Shown: positions 47,394-59,273 of the stretch, in pieces | Layout of the letters: each line of letters opens with the position of its first letter | How positions within the stretch are numbered: the first letter of the stretch is position 1 | Assembly: GCA_029246545.1 (NCBI GenBank) | Contig: JAQWMX010000013.1 | Coordinates: 1 to 64,000, forward strand | Source of the DNA: Gammaproteobacteria bacterium | GTDB lineage: Bacteria > Pseudomonadota > Gammaproteobacteria > Pseudomonadales > Pseudohongiellaceae | Length of the DNA stretch: 64,000 bases | Reading direction: 5' to 3' | The notes under the pieces: generated by a model | What the model was told of the DNA's origin: nothing | Databases searched by the model: none | The model's input: only the letters and a program-made list of their open reading frames with translations | Program-made: the position numbers and the translations under genes

Positions 47394-47433
47394 AAGGTGG
47401 AAGTCCATTGTGTCTAAATGGCTTCCGCCTTTC
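47394..47433 (+). terminator. attenuator hairpin between rplL and rpoB
   Basis: AAGGtGGAAG(T)CCATT pairs with AATGGCTTCCGCCTT around GTGTCTA. The stem is nearly perfect, with one bulged T. The following T tract is weak, which suits a partial terminator that lowers rpoBC relative to rplJL as in E. coli. Confidence 0.6.
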
Positions 47434-47598
47434 TGCGCTTTATCAATATGCTTATTAGCTTATTGGATGTATCAAGAAATGATGTATCAAAAAATAAAGT
47501 GCGATAGAAAATGCTGGGGCTACTTTTTAAACAAGATTTATTTTAGACAAGATTAAAAAGTAACAAGATTCAGAAAATTCGCTGATTAGGGACCACTG

Positions 47599-50500
47599 AT
47601 GGCATATTCATATACTGAGAAAAAACGTATCCGTAAAGACTTTAGCAAACTGCAAAGTCCAATGGATATACCTTACCTTCTGGCTATCCAGATTGATTCA
47701 TATAAACAATTTACCCAGGCGACTACTAAACCAGAAGATCGTATGGAGCAAGGCCTGCATGCCGCTTTTAAATCAGTATTTCCAATAGTTTCATATTCCG
47801 GTAAAGCCTTACTGGAATATGTAAGTTATCGTCTTGGTAAGCCTGAGTTTGATGTCAGTGAATGCATGTTGCGTGGCGCGACATATGCTGTTTCTTTACG
47901 CGTTAAAGCTCGGTTGATTATTTACGAAAAAGAATCTACTGACAAAGTTATAAAAGATATAAAAGAACAAGAAGTCTACATGGGTGAGATTCCTTTGATG
48001 ACTGATAGTGGCACATTTGTCATTAATGGGACTGAGCGTGTAGTAGTTTCTCAGCTGCATCGTTCGCCAGGTGTGTTTTTTGATCACGATAAAGGTAAAA
48101 CGCATAGTTCAGGTAAACTCCTGTATTCAGCTCGTATTATTCCTTACCGTGGCTCTTGGTTGGATGTTGAATTTGATCCGAAAGATCAGGTTTTTGTGCG
48201 AATTGACCGCAGAAGAAAACTTCCAGCATCTATATTGTTAAAAGCGCTTGATTATAGTGCTCAGGACATTCTTGAAATGTTCTATGACAATAATAAATAT
48301 TTTATCGGAAAAGATGGTGCTCTTTCAGTTGAACTGGTGCCTTCACGTTTACGTGGTGTCGTTCTTAATTTTGATGTTAAAAATAAACGTACAGTAATTG
48401 TTCCTTCTGGTTCGAGGATTACAGCGCGTCATATTCGTGATATTGAGAAAGCTAAGCTAACCAAGCTGGATGTTCCTGCTGAGTTTTTATTAGGTAATGC
48501 TATAGCAACCGATATCATCGATACTGATACCGGTGAAATTTTGGTGCCGTGTAATGCTGAAATTACAGAAGAAGTATTAGAGGCTTTAGTCAGTTCAGGA
48601 ATTAAAGAGTTTGAGACCATTTACACTAACGATCTAGATTGTGGTCCTTTTATTTCACATACCTTAAGAACTGACTCAACTACAAATAGGCTTGAGGCGC
48701 TGGTAGAAATTTATCGAATGATGCGTCCAGGGGAGCCTCCGACAAAAGAATCTGCAGAGAATTTATTCTCTAATCTGTTTTTCTCAGAAGATCGCTACGA
48801 CTTATCAGTTGTAGGTCGTATGAAATTTAACCGTCGTCTTGGCAGAGAAGAATCTGAAGGCTCTGGTGTCCTTAGTAAAGAAGATATCGTCGCGGTTATT
48901 AAAACCTTGGTTGATATCCGAAATGGTTTTGGCACAGTAGATGATATTGATCATTTAGGTAATCGCAGAATTCGTTCTGTTGGTGAAATGGCTGAGAATC
49001 AATTCCGTGTTGGATTAGTACGTGTTGAACGTGCAGTAAAAGAGCGTTTATCAATGGCTGACAGTGAAGGCTTAATGCCTCAGGATATGATTAATGCAAA
49101 ACCTGTCGCTGCAGCGATCAAAGAATTCTTTGGTTCTAGCCAACTGTCACAGTTTATGGATCAAAATAACCCCTTATCAGAAGTTACCCATAAACGTCGA
49201 ATTTCTGCTTTAGGGCCTGGTGGTTTAACGCGTGAACGTGCTGGTTTTGAAGTGCGTGACGTACATCCGACTCACTATGGTCGCGTATGTCCAATTGAAA
49301 CACCTGAGGGTCCAAATATTGGTTTGATTAACTCTTTAGCAACATATGCGCAAACCAATAGATATGGCTTTTTAGAAAGTCCGGTGAGGAAAGTTGTCAA
49401 GGGCATTGTGACTGATGAGATTGTTTATCTGTCCGCTATTGAAGAAAGTAATTATGCAATTGCTCAAGCAAGCTCGCCTTTAAATAAGAAAAGTAAATTT
49501 ACTGAAGATATGGTGTCAGTACGTCACCAAAATGAATTTACCTTGGTAAGTAATGATCAGATTGATTTCATGGATGTAAGCCCCCAGCAGGTTGTATCAG
49601 TTGCTGCTTCTTTGATTCCTTTCCTTGAGCATGATGATGCTAACAGAGCCTTAATGGGATCGAACATGCAACGTCAAGCTGTACCTACTTTGATTGCACA
49701 AAAGCCATTGGTAGGAACAGGCATGGAAAGATACGTAGCACGTGATTCCGGCGTCTGTGTGGTTTCAAATCGTGGTGGAGTTATTGATAGCGTTGATGCA
49801 GCACGCATTATCGTGCGTGTACATGATAAAGAAACTGTGGCTGGTGAAGCCGGTGTTGATATTTACAACCTGACTAAATATACCCGTTCAAATCAAAATA
49901 CCTGTATAAACCAGCGTCCATTGGTGAAAGTCGGCGATTCTATAGCGACTGGCGATATTATTGCTGATGGGCCATCCATTGATATGGGCGAATTGGCATT
50001 GGGTCAAAATATGCGCATCGCGTTTATGCCTTGGAATGGTTATAACTTCGAAGACTCGATTTTGATCTCTGAGCGTGTCGTTAAAGAAGATCGTTTTACT
50101 TCTATTCATATACAGGAATTAACTTGTATCGCTCGTGATACTAAGTTGGGGTCCGAAGAAGTTACTGCTGACATCCCGAATGTTGGTGAGAGTGCTCTGG
50201 GACGCTTAGATGAATCCGGTGTTGTGTATATCGGTGCAGAAGTAAACGCAGGCGATATTCTGGTTGGTAAAGTAACGCCAAAAGGCGAAACTCAGTTGAC
50301 ACCAGAAGAAAAACTATTACGCGCAATTTTCGGTGAAAAAGCCTCAGATGTGAAAGATACTTCACTGCGTGTACCTAGCTCGGTAAAAGGTACAGTTATT
50401 GATGTACAGATTTTCACACGTGACGGACTAGAAAAAGATAAGCGTGCGCTTGAGATTGAAGAAGAACAACTTTCTAAAGTTCGAAAAGATATAGAAGACG

Positions 50501-51681
50501 AGTTTAGAATTGTAGAAGAAGCTACTTTTCAGCGTTTACGCAAAGCCTTAAGCGATAAAAAAGTTTCTGGTGGACCTAAATTGAAAAAAGGTGACACACT
50601 AAGCGCTGAATATTTAGATGATCTTGGTTCTGAAGAGTGGTTTAAGCTGCGCTTGGTTGATGACAAGCTTAGTGAACAATTAGAAAACGCCGCTGTACAG
50701 TTAAAAGAACGCCGTGAAGAATTAGATGAGCGCTTTGAAGATAAGAAACGCAAACTAACTCAAGGCGATAACCTAGCACCAGGCGTGTTGAAAATTGTTA
50801 AAGTTTATTTGGCAATCAAACGCCGTATTCAACCTGGTGACAAGATGGCTGGTCGTCATGGTAATAAAGGTGTTATCTCCGTCATTATGCCGGTTGAAGA
50901 TATGCCCTATGACGAAAAAGGTAACCCGATTGATATCGTATTGAACCCCTTAGGTGTTCCATCACGTATGAACGTAGGTCAGGTACTGGAAACGCATTTA
51001 GGTGCAGCAGCTAAAGGCTTAGGTGAAAAAATTGACGGCATGGTGCAGCAGCAACAAAAAATTGCTGACATCAGGAAGCTCTTAGACCAAATCTACAATG
51101 GCATCGGTAATTCTATACGTCAGGAAGATCTGTCTAGTTTAAATGATGCTGAAATTATGGAGCTAGCCGGAAATTTAAAAGATGGTGTGCCTATGGCAAC
51201 TACCGTTTTTGATGGCGCCAGTGAAGCAGAAGTAAAGCAGATGTTACAACTTGCTGATATGGATGATGATGGTCAGATCACTCTTTATGATGGCCGTACT
51301 GGTGATACATTCGACCGTAAAGTGACTGTAGGCATCATGTACATGTTGAAATTGAATCATCTGGTTGATGACAAAATGCATGCACGTTCTACAGGATCGT
51401 ACTCTCTTGTTACACAGCAACCACTGGGCGGTAAAGCACAGTTCGGTGGTCAGCGTTTTGGTGAAATGGAGGTTTGGGCACTAGAAGCATATGGAGCTGC
51501 TTACACTCTACAGGAAATGCTTACTGTGAAATCTGATGATGTCGCAGGTCGTACTAAGATGTATAAAAACATCGTTGATGGCGATCACCGAATGGAACCT
51601 GGTATGCCAGAATCCTTTAACGTACTAGTTAAAGAGATTCGTTCTTTAGGCATCGACATGGATCTAGAAAGCGAAAACTAA
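47599..51681 (+). CDS. rpoB: RNA polymerase subunit beta
   Basis: Catalytic beta subunit, 1360 residues (E. coli 1342). The rifampicin pocket [32 protein letters not shown] is unaltered. The active-site [12 protein letters not shown] and the C-terminal [32 protein letters not shown] clamp contacts are intact. It follows the attenuator and precedes rpoC by 55 bases. Confidence 0.98.
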   Translation: MAYSYTEKKRIRKDFSKLQSPMDIPYLLAIQIDSYKQFTQATTKPEDRMEQGLHAAFKSVFPIVSYSGKALLEYVSYRLGKPEFDVSECMLRGATYAVSLRVKARLIIYEKESTDKVIKDIKEQEVYMGEIPLMTDSGTFVINGTERVVVSQLHRSPGVFFDHDKGKTHSSGKLLYSARIIPYRGSWLDVEFDPKDQVFVRIDRRRKLPASILLKALDYSAQDILEMFYDNNKYFIGKDGALSVELVPSRLRGVVLNFDVKNKRTVIVPSGSRITARHIRDIEKAKLTKLDVPAEFLLGNAIATDIIDTDTGEILVPCNAEITEEVLEALVSSGIKEFETIYTNDLDCGPFISHTLRTDSTTNRLEALVEIYRMMRPGEPPTKESAENLFSNLFFSEDRYDLSVVGRMKFNRRLGREESEGSGVLSKEDIVAVIKTLVDIRNGFGTVDDIDHLGNRRIRSVGEMAENQFRVGLVRVERAVKERLSMADSEGLMPQDMINAKPVAAAIKEFFGSSQLSQFMDQNNPLSEVTHKRRISALGPGGLTRERAGFEVRDVHPTHYGRVCPIETPEGPNIGLINSLATYAQTNRYGFLESPVRKVVKGIVTDEIVYLSAIEESNYAIAQASSPLNKKSKFTEDMVSVRHQNEFTLVSNDQIDFMDVSPQQVVSVAASLIPFLEHDDANRALMGSNMQRQAVPTLIAQKPLVGTGMERYVARDSGVCVVSNRGGVIDSVDAARIIVRVHDKETVAGEAGVDIYNLTKYTRSNQNTCINQRPLVKVGDSIATGDIIADGPSIDMGELALGQNMRIAFMPWNGYNFEDSILISERVVKEDRFTSIHIQELTCIARDTKLGSEEVTADIPNVGESALGRLDESGVVYIGAEVNAGDILVGKVTPKGETQLTPEEKLLRAIFGEKASDVKDTSLRVPSSVKGTVIDVQIFTRDGLEKDKRALEIEEEQLSKVRKDIEDEFRIVEEATFQRLRKALSDKKVSGGPKLKKGDTLSAEYLDDLGSEEWFKLRLVDDKLSEQLENAAVQLKERREELDERFEDKKRKLTQGDNLAPGVLKIVKVYLAIKRRIQPGDKMAGRHGNKGVISVIMPVEDMPYDEKGNPIDIVLNPLGVPSRMNVGQVLETHLGAAAKGLGEKIDGMVQQQQKIADIRKLLDQIYNGIGNSIRQEDLSSLNDAEIMELAGNLKDGVPMATTVFDGASEAEVKQMLQLADMDDDGQITLYDGRTGDTFDRKVTVGIMYMLKLNHLVDDKMHARSTGSYSLVTQQPLGGKAQFGGQRFGEMEVWALEAYGAAYTLQEMLTVKSDDVAGRTKMYKNIVDGDHRMEPGMPESFNVLVKEIRSLGIDMDLESEN

Positions 51682-51736
51682 AACCAATTTTTCCTGGCTG
51701 TGTACTTACTAGAGTAGCAGCAGGCGGAGGACGAGA

Positions 51737-54700
51737 ATGAGAGACCTATTAGGTTTATTAAAGTCACAATCACAAGCTAAAGACTTTGATTCGATTCGAA
51801 TTGGTTTGGCGTCGCCACAATTAATTCGTTCTTGGTCATTTGGCGAAGTTAAAAAGCCTGAGACCATAAACTATCGTACGTTTAAGCCAGAAAGAGAAGG
51901 TTTATTCTGCGCGAAAATATTTGGTCCAGTAAAAGACTACGAATGTTTGTGCGGCAAATATAAACGCCTGAAACACAGAGGTGTCATTTGCGAAAAATGT
52001 GGCGTGGAAGTCGCTCTTTCAAAAGTGCGCCGTGAACGTATGGGGCACATTGATCTAGCAAGTCCTGTTGCACACATCTGGTTTCTCAAATCCTTACCAT
52101 CGCGTATTGGATTATTGTTGGATATGACATTGCGTTATATCGAACGTATTTTGTATTTTGAGTCTTTCGTTGTTACTGAACCAGGTATGACTACCTTAGA
52201 AAGAGGTCAGTTGTTAAATGACGAACAGTATTACGATTCACTAGAAGAATTTGGTGATGATTTTCAAGCGAAAATGGGTGCTGAAGCTATCCAAGATCTG
52301 ATGACAGATTTGGATATAAATGATGAAGCAAACACTCTTCGTGAAGAAATTCCAAACACTAACAGTGAAACTAAACTGAAAAAACTTTCCAAACGATTGA
52401 AGTTATTAGATGGCTTTATTAATTCAGGTAATAAGCCTGAATGGATGGTTTTATCAGTTTTACCAGTATTACCACCTGATTTACGTCCTTTAGTTCCGCT
52501 AGACGGCGGCCGCTTCGCCACATCAGATCTGAATGATTTGTACAGACGAGTTATTAACCGTAATAACCGTTTAAAACGTCTACTGGATTTAAATGCGCCA
52601 GATATTATTGTACGGAACGAAAAACGTATGTTGCAGGAATCGGTTGATGCGCTGCTAGATAATGGTCGTCGTGGACGAGCTATTACTGGATCTAACAAGC
52701 GTCCATTAAAATCATTAGCTGACATGATTAAAGGTAAGCAAGGACGTTTCCGTCAAAACTTACTGGGTAAACGTGTCGACTACTCTGGTCGCTCCGTGAT
52801 CGTAGTTGGGCCAACCTTGAAACTGCATCAAGCAGGTCTGCCTAAGAAAATGGCTTTGGAGTTATTCAAACCATTTATTCTGGGTAAATTGATTCTACGT
52901 GGTGCTGCCACAACAATTAAAGCTGCCAAGAAAATGGTAGAAAAAGAAACATCAGATGTTTGGGATATTCTTGCTGAAGTTATCCGTGAGCATCCGATTC
53001 TTTTAAACCGTGCTCCAACTCTTCATAGATTAGGTATTCAGGCTTTTGAGCCAGTACTAATTGAGGGTAAAGCAATCCAGTTACATCCTTTGGTTTGTGC
53101 GGCGTATAACGCTGACTTCGATGGTGATCAGATGGCTGTGCATATTCCTCTGACAATTGAGGCTCAGTTAGAAGCTCGAACCTTGATGATGTCAACCAAT
53201 AACATATTATCTCCAGCATCTGGAGAGCCAATTATTGTGCCGTCTCAGGATGTTGTACTTGGGCTTTACTACATGACTCGCTCTCGTGTTAATGCTCAAG
53301 GTGAAGGCATGATTTTTGCTGACACTGATGAAGTGTTGAAAGCTTATAGTTCTAAGAATGCACACTTGCAGGCGCGTATTAAAGTTCGGTTGAAAGAAGT
53401 ACTGTTCACTGAAGATGGAGAGCGTACTGAAACAACTTCAATTGTAGATACTACAGTTGGACGCGTACTGTTCTTTGATATTGTTCCTGATGGCCTGCCT
53501 TTTGAATTGGCTAACCAGAAAATGTCGAAGAAACAAATTTCCAACATTATTAATACTTGCTATCGCAACGTTGGTTTGAAAGAGACAGTTATTTTTGCCG
53601 ACCAATTAATGTACATGGGATATAAATATTCTACATATTCTGGCTCATCAATCGGTGTGAATGATTTTGTTATTCCTGATGAGAAAGCTACTTTAATTGC
53701 AAAAGCTGAAGCTGAAGTGGCAGAAATAGAATCACAATTTTCTTCAGGTCTAGTAACTCAAGGCGAGAAATACAATAAAGTTATTGATATTTGGTCGCGT
53801 GCTAATGATCAAGTAGCTAAGTCTATGATGGACGGTCTTTCTACTGAAAAAGTAATTAACAGTGAAGGTGAAGAGGAAGATCAAGAGTCTTTTAACTCGG
53901 TCTATATTTATGCTGACTCTGGTGCCAGGGGTTCCCCCGCACAGATTCGACAGTTAGCAGGTATGCGCGGTTTGATGGCCAAGCCAGACGGCTCGATTAT
54001 TGAAACGCCTATTACTGCAAACTTCCGTGAAGGTTTGAATATTCTTCAATACTTTATTTCGACTCACGGAGCGCGTAAAGGTTTGGCTGATACGGCACTA
54101 AAAACTGCTAACTCAGGTTACTTAACACGTAGACTGGTAGACATTTCTCAAGACTTGGTTATCAAGGAAGCTGATTGCGGAACTGAGACTGGATTAATCA
54201 TGACGCCTGTCATCGAAGGTGGCGACATCATCGCACCTCTAGGTGAACGTGTGTTGGGCCGAGTTGTGGCACAGGATGTGGTTAACGGTGAGAATGAAAC
54301 AGTTATTGCTGCCGGCACATTGATTGACGAAAAAATGATCGACACTTTGGAAACTAATAGTATTGACCAAATTATCGTACGTTCAGCTATTACCTGTGAA
54401 GCTGATCAAGGTATATGCCGACTTTGTTACGGTCGTGACTTGGGTCGTGGTCATCTAGCTAATATAGGTGAGGCAGTTGGTGTTGTTGCTGCTCAATCTA
54501 TCGGTGAGCCAGGCACCCAGTTAACTATGCGTACCTTCCATATTGGTGGTGCGGCCTCTAGAGCAACTGCTGCTGACAGCGTTCAGGTTAAAACTACGGG
54601 TACTATTCACTTACACAATATGAAAACTGTGAAAAAAGTGAGTGGCGAGCTAGTCGTGGTATCACGCTCTGGTGAGTTGTATATTAATGATACTCATGGT

Positions 54701-55975
54701 CGTGAGCGCGAACGTTACAAATTACCCTATGGTGCCGTTATTAATGGCGAAGATAAATCTGAAGTGGAAATTGGTCAAGTTGTTGCTACCTGGGATCCAC
54801 ATACTCATCCAATCGTCGTTGAAGTAGCAGGCAAAGTGAAATTCGATGGTATGGAAGAAGGTTTGAGTGTGACACATCAGACTGATGAAATTACTGGATT
54901 ATCTAGTATTTCAGTGATGGATACTGCTGAAAGGTCTTCCGCTGGTAAAGATTTGCGTCCAGCTATCACTTTATTGGATGGTAAAGGTAAAGAACTTACC
55001 CTGCCGGGCACTACAGTTCCTGCACATTACTTTCTTCCTGCAAAAGCTATTGTTGGTGTGGAAGATGGCGTTAAGGTCAATATTGGTGACGTTATTGCGC
55101 GTATACCTCAGGAAGGTTCTAAAACACGTGATATTACTGGTGGTCTGCCACGAGTAGCTGATTTATTTGAAGCACGAAAACCGAAAGAGCCAGCCATACT
55201 GGCTGAAATATCCGGTACGGTTAGTTTTGGTAAAGAAACTAAAGGTAAACGACGACTGGTTATTACACCAACTGATGGCAGTGATCATTATGAAGTGTTG
55301 ATTCCAAAATGGCGTCAGATGACCGTGTTTGAAGGTGAGTTTATTGAGAAAGGTGAGATTGTTTCTGATGGACCTCCTACTCCGCATGACATTCTACGGC
55401 TTAAAGGTGTTGAAGCATTAGCAAATTTTATTGTTAATGAAGTGCAAGATGTTTATCGCTTACAAGGTGTACGCATAAACGACAAACACATCGAAGTTAT
55501 TGTACGGCAGATGCTGCGTAAAGCTGAGATCACAGATATGGGAGATTCTTCTTTCATTAAAGGTGAACAGGTTGAGTACATCAGAGTAAGAACTGAAAAC
55601 AAAAAGCTGAGAGAAGAAAGCAAGCAGCCTGCTAAATTTGAACGTGTGCTTTTAGGTATTACGAAAGCGTCTCTGGCAACAGAGTCATTCATTTCGGCAG
55701 CTTCTTTCCAAGAAACAACTCGAGTACTTACAGAAGCAGCAGTTACAGGGAAAAAAGACTTTTTGCATGGTTTGAAAGAGAACGTAGTAGTAGGACGTTT
55801 GATTCCTGCCGGTACAGGTCTGACTTATCATGAAACTAGACGTTTACAAGCCGAAGCTAAACGTAATGCTGCACAAGAATCAGACAGCGTATCGGCGAGT
55901 GATGTTGAAGCAGCGTTGAGTGAAGCTTTGAAGTCTGAAGTTGAATCTGCTTCTGCTGAAGGTACTGAAGACTAG
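51737..55975 (+). CDS. rpoC: RNA polymerase subunit beta prime
   Basis: The largest subunit, 1412 residues (E. coli 1407). The N-terminal zinc site is [20 protein letters not shown]. The catalytic magnesium motif is [12 protein letters not shown], with the bridge helix and trigger loop further on ([21 protein letters not shown]). A second zinc cluster lies in [16 protein letters not shown] precedes the ATG. Confidence 0.98.
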   Translation: MRDLLGLLKSQSQAKDFDSIRIGLASPQLIRSWSFGEVKKPETINYRTFKPEREGLFCAKIFGPVKDYECLCGKYKRLKHRGVICEKCGVEVALSKVRRERMGHIDLASPVAHIWFLKSLPSRIGLLLDMTLRYIERILYFESFVVTEPGMTTLERGQLLNDEQYYDSLEEFGDDFQAKMGAEAIQDLMTDLDINDEANTLREEIPNTNSETKLKKLSKRLKLLDGFINSGNKPEWMVLSVLPVLPPDLRPLVPLDGGRFATSDLNDLYRRVINRNNRLKRLLDLNAPDIIVRNEKRMLQESVDALLDNGRRGRAITGSNKRPLKSLADMIKGKQGRFRQNLLGKRVDYSGRSVIVVGPTLKLHQAGLPKKMALELFKPFILGKLILRGAATTIKAAKKMVEKETSDVWDILAEVIREHPILLNRAPTLHRLGIQAFEPVLIEGKAIQLHPLVCAAYNADFDGDQMAVHIPLTIEAQLEARTLMMSTNNILSPASGEPIIVPSQDVVLGLYYMTRSRVNAQGEGMIFADTDEVLKAYSSKNAHLQARIKVRLKEVLFTEDGERTETTSIVDTTVGRVLFFDIVPDGLPFELANQKMSKKQISNIINTCYRNVGLKETVIFADQLMYMGYKYSTYSGSSIGVNDFVIPDEKATLIAKAEAEVAEIESQFSSGLVTQGEKYNKVIDIWSRANDQVAKSMMDGLSTEKVINSEGEEEDQESFNSVYIYADSGARGSPAQIRQLAGMRGLMAKPDGSIIETPITANFREGLNILQYFISTHGARKGLADTALKTANSGYLTRRLVDISQDLVIKEADCGTETGLIMTPVIEGGDIIAPLGERVLGRVVAQDVVNGENETVIAAGTLIDEKMIDTLETNSIDQIIVRSAITCEADQGICRLCYGRDLGRGHLANIGEAVGVVAAQSIGEPGTQLTMRTFHIGGAASRATAADSVQVKTTGTIHLHNMKTVKKVSGELVVVSRSGELYINDTHGRERERYKLPYGAVINGEDKSEVEIGQVVATWDPHTHPIVVEVAGKVKFDGMEEGLSVTHQTDEITGLSSISVMDTAERSSAGKDLRPAITLLDGKGKELTLPGTTVPAHYFLPAKAIVGVEDGVKVNIGDVIARIPQEGSKTRDITGGLPRVADLFEARKPKEPAILAEISGTVSFGKETKGKRRLVITPTDGSDHYEVLIPKWRQMTVFEGEFIEKGEIVSDGPPTPHDILRLKGVEALANFIVNEVQDVYRLQGVRINDKHIEVIVRQMLRKAEITDMGDSSFIKGEQVEYIRVRTENKKLREESKQPAKFERVLLGITKASLATESFISAASFQETTRVLTEAAVTGKKDFLHGLKENVVVGRLIPAGTGLTYHETRRLQAEAKRNAAQESDSVSASDVEAALSEALKSEVESASAEGTED

Positions 55976-56037
55976 ATTTAGATAATGGTATTAGAGTAAA
56001 AACAATTTACTCTGATGCCTTGTTTAAGTTGACTATA

Positions 56038-56068
56038 GAGGTGCGGCTCTTTAAAATCGCGCCTCTTT
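56038..56068 (+). terminator. terminator-like hairpin between rpoC and rpsL
   Basis: GAGGtGCG (56038-56045) pairs with CGCgCCTC (56058-56065), one G-T pair, 12-base loop, then TTTGTG. A weaker hairpin AGAGTAAA/TTTACTCT lies at about 55993-56015. They may mark partial termination at the end of the rpo operon. Confidence 0.45.
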
Positions 56069-56146
56069 GTGAAGGATCGAAGAAATAATATAAATAATGC
56101 GTTGGTTAAAAATTAAGTGACGCATTAAAAAGTGCAGGAGTTATGA

Positions 56147-56521
56147 ATGGCAACCGTTAACCAATTGGTTAGAAAGCCTAGAAAAAGCAAAATTGAAAAA
56201 AGTGATGTGCCAGCCCTTCAGGGTTGCCCACAGCGTAGAGGTGTGTGTACTCGTGTTTATACGACTACACCTAAAAAACCTAACTCGGCACTTCGAAAAG
56301 TTTGTCGTGTACGTCTTACTAATTCTTATGAAGTAACTTCATATATTGGTGGTGAAGGCCATAACCTACAAGAGCACTCGGTGGTATTGATTAGAGGCGG
56401 TAGGGTAAAAGATTTGCCTGGTGTGCGTTATCACACTGTTAGAGGCAGCCTAGATACTTCTGGCGTTGCTGATCGAAAACAAGGTCGATCCAAATACGGA
56501 ACCAAACGACCTAAATCTTAA
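56147..56521 (+). CDS. rpsL: 30S ribosomal protein S12
   Basis: A decoding-centre protein, 124 residues. The streptomycin-sensitive lysines appear in KKPNSALRK and [14 protein letters not shown], so the sequence is wild type there. First gene of the str operon, 171 bases after rpoC. Confidence 0.98.
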   Translation: MATVNQLVRKPRKSKIEKSDVPALQGCPQRRGVCTRVYTTTPKKPNSALRKVCRVRLTNSYEVTSYIGGEGHNLQEHSVVLIRGGRVKDLPGVRYHTVRGSLDTSGVADRKQGRSKYGTKRPKS

Positions 56522-56602
56522 TTTATCTTTATTGTAATTTTATAACAGTAAGGCCAGGTGAGGAATCATCCTTAATCCTGGATAACCTGAAGAGAGGAAA
56601 GC

Positions 56603-57073
56603 ATGCCTAGAAGACGAGTCGTCGCCAAACGCGAAGTTCTGCCTGATCCAAAATTCGGTAATAAAATTCTTGCTAAGTTCATGAATCATGTAATGGTTGA
56701 TGGTAAGAAATCTGTTGCTGAAAAAATTGTTTATGGTGCCTTAGATGTAGTTTCTGAAAAAGCAGAGACTGAAGCATTAGAAACTTTTGAAACTGCTCTA
56801 GATAATATAGCTCCCCTGGTTGAAGTTAAATCACGCCGTGTTGGTGGTGCTACTTATCAAGTGCCTGTAGAAGTAAGACCAGAACGCCGAAATGCTCTAG
56901 CAATGCGCTGGTTAGTTGAGCATTCACGTAAGCGTGGCGAAAAATCTATGGCCTTACGTTTAGCAGGTGAGATTATTGATGCTGCACAAGGTCGCGGTAG
57001 TGCTGTGAAAAAACGTGAAGATGTGCATCGCATGGCTGAAGCTAACAAAGCTTTCTCGCATTATCGTTTCTAA
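56603..57073 (+). CDS. rpsG: 30S ribosomal protein S7
   Basis: Initiator of 16S 3'-domain assembly and, in E. coli, translational repressor of the str operon. 156 residues with [26 protein letters not shown] and the [19 protein letters not shown] hairpin. It lies 81 bases after rpsL. Confidence 0.98.
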   Translation: MPRRRVVAKREVLPDPKFGNKILAKFMNHVMVDGKKSVAEKIVYGALDVVSEKAETEALETFETALDNIAPLVEVKSRRVGGATYQVPVEVRPERRNALAMRWLVEHSRKRGEKSMALRLAGEIIDAAQGRGSAVKKREDVHRMAEANKAFSHYRF

Positions 57074-57118
57074 GAATTTTTTATTTTTATAATCAACTTA
57101 TTTATTGAGGTCTAGACT

Positions 57119-59209
57119 GTGGCTAGAAAAACCCCCATCAATCGCTATCGTAATATTGGTATTGTTGCCCATGTGGACGCGGGTAAAACCACGACTACCG
57201 AGCGTGTGCTTTTTTATACTGGTATTTCTCACAAAATCGGTGAGGTTCATGACGGTGCTGCGACAATGGACTGGATGGAGCAGGAACAAGAGCGTGGTAT
57301 TACCATTACTTCTGCTGCTACTACCTGTTTCTGGCAAGGGATGAACAAACAGTTCGATGAATACCGTATTAATATTATTGATACACCTGGACACGTTGAC
57401 TTCACCATTGAAGTAGAACGTTCATTACGAGTACTTGATGGGGCTGTAGTAGTACTTTGTGCTAGTTCTGGTGTTCAACCACAAACTGAAACTGTATGGC
57501 GCCAAGCAAATCGTTATGAAGTGCCTCGCATGGTATTTGTTAACAAGATGGATCGCGCGGGTGCTGATTTCCTAAAAGTAGTACAGCAGATGAAAGAAAG
57601 ATTAGGCGCTAACCCTATTCCTATTCAGTTAGCTATTGGTGCCGAAGATGAGTTTAAGGGTGTTATTGACCTAGTAAAAATGAAACAAATTCTATGGAAT
57701 GAAGACGATCAAGGTGCAACTTTTGAATATACCGACATTCCTGAAAATATGGTTTCAGAATCTGAAAAGTGGCATGAAGTAATGGTGGAAGCCGCTGCTG
57801 AAGGTACAGATGAATTAATGGAGAAATATCTTGATGGCGGTGTTTTAACTGAAGAAGAGCTTAAAGAAGGATTGCGGGCTCGTACTCTTGCCAATGAGAT
57901 TGTCCCGACTCTATGTGGTTCTGCATTTAAAAACAAAGGTGTCCAAGCTGTATTGGATGCGGTAATTGAATATCTGCCATCGCCAACTGAAGTAAAAGCC
58001 ATTCAAGGCGTATTAGAAGATGAAGAAACAGTTGAAGCGCGTGAAGCTGAAGATGATGCCCCTTTTGCAGCATTAGCCTTTAAGATTGCTACTGACCCCT
58101 TTGTCGGTACATTGACCTTCTTTAGAGTTTACTCAGGTACTCTGAAGTCTGGTGATACTGTATATAACCCGATAAAACACAAAAAAGAACGTGTGGGACG
58201 TATGGTACAAATGCACGCCAATTCCCGTGAAGAGATTAAAGAAGTATTGGCAGGAGATATAGCTGCTGCGATTGGTTTAAAAGATGTCACTACGGGTGAG
58301 ACTTTATGTGCTGAGAATAAGCAAATTACCTTAGAGAAAATGGATTTCCCGGAACCGGTAATATCGGTTGCTGTTGAGCCAAAAACTAAAGCAGACCAAG
58401 AAAAAATGGGTATCGCTTTAGGCAAACTTGCACAAGAGGATCCGTCATTCCGAGTGGAAACTGACGAGGAATCAGGTCAAACAATCATCTCTGGTATGGG
58501 CGAATTGCATTTGGATGTACTAGTCGACCGTATGCGTCGTGAATTCAGTGTTGAAGCTAATATTGGTAAACCTCAAGTTGCTTACCGTGAAACCATTCGT
58601 AAAATCGTGGAAGTTGAAGGTAAGCACGTTAAACAGTCTGGTGGTCGCGGTCAGTATGGTCACGTATGGCTCAAACTAGAACCATTGCCAGCAGATTCTG
58701 AATACGAATTTGTTAATGAAATTGTCGGTGGAACAATTCCACGTGAATATATTCCTGCCGTTGATAAAGGCGTACAAGAACAAATGAAAAACGGTTGTTT
58801 AGCTGGTTATCCTTTGTTGGCTATGAAAGTTACCTTATATGATGGTTCTTTCCATGATGTCGACTCTTCGGAAATGGCATTTAAAATTGCAGGCTCTATG
58901 GCTCTGAAAAAAGGCGCTTTGGATGCTGATGCTGCTTTACTTGAACCTATATTTGCTGTTGAAGTTGTGACGCCTGAAGAATACATGGGTGATGTGATGG
59001 GCGATTTAAATCGTCGTAGAGGTATTGTTCAAGGTATGGAAGATACCGTAGCAGGTAAAGTTATTACTGCAGAAGTACCTTTAGCCGAAATGTTTGGTTA
59101 TTCAACTGATTTACGTTCTGCTACGCAGGGTAGAGCTACTTATACGATGGAATTTAATAAGTATGCTGAAGTACCAACAAATGTAGCCGAGACTGTAATG
59201 AAAGGTTAA
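57119..59209 (+). CDS. fusA: elongation factor G
   Basis: The translocase GTPase, 696 residues from a GTG start preceded by GAGG. G1 [10 protein letters not shown]3 DTPGHVDF and G4 NKMD are present. Domains II to V are complete, with [15 protein letters not shown] in domain IV and a normal C-terminus. It is followed within 20 bases by a terminator and an opposing gene, so the tufA that normally ends this operon is absent. Confidence 0.98.
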   Translation: MARKTPINRYRNIGIVAHVDAGKTTTTERVLFYTGISHKIGEVHDGAATMDWMEQEQERGITITSAATTCFWQGMNKQFDEYRINIIDTPGHVDFTIEVERSLRVLDGAVVVLCASSGVQPQTETVWRQANRYEVPRMVFVNKMDRAGADFLKVVQQMKERLGANPIPIQLAIGAEDEFKGVIDLVKMKQILWNEDDQGATFEYTDIPENMVSESEKWHEVMVEAAAEGTDELMEKYLDGGVLTEEELKEGLRARTLANEIVPTLCGSAFKNKGVQAVLDAVIEYLPSPTEVKAIQGVLEDEETVEAREAEDDAPFAALAFKIATDPFVGTLTFFRVYSGTLKSGDTVYNPIKHKKERVGRMVQMHANSREEIKEVLAGDIAAAIGLKDVTTGETLCAENKQITLEKMDFPEPVISVAVEPKTKADQEKMGIALGKLAQEDPSFRVETDEESGQTIISGMGELHLDVLVDRMRREFSVEANIGKPQVAYRETIRKIVEVEGKHVKQSGGRGQYGHVWLKLEPLPADSEYEFVNEIVGGTIPREYIPAVDKGVQEQMKNGCLAGYPLLAMKVTLYDGSFHDVDSSEMAFKIAGSMALKKGALDADAALLEPIFAVEVVTPEEYMGDVMGDLNRRRGIVQGMEDTVAGKVITAEVPLAEMFGYSTDLRSATQGRATYTMEFNKYAEVPTNVAETVMKG

Positions 59210-59225
59210 TAGCTTTTCTTTTATT

Positions 59226-59256
59226 AAAAAAAAGCCCTCAATTGAGGGCTTTTTTA
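59226..59256. terminator. bidirectional terminator after fusA
   Basis: A perfect palindrome centred on CAATTG: AAAAAAGCCCTCAA then TTGAGGGCTTTTTT. The A and T runs on both sides serve fusA and the convergent PQQ gene. Confidence 0.93.
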
Positions 59257-59273
59257 TGTCTAGCTTTTCTTAT

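Noticed and set aside
46986-47408. 140-codon minus-strand frame over rplL
   Set aside because: Antisense shadow of the biased rplL codons; rplL is certain.
52264-52725. 153-codon minus-strand frame inside rpoC
   Set aside because: Shadow of rpoC, no start signal, no recognisable domain.
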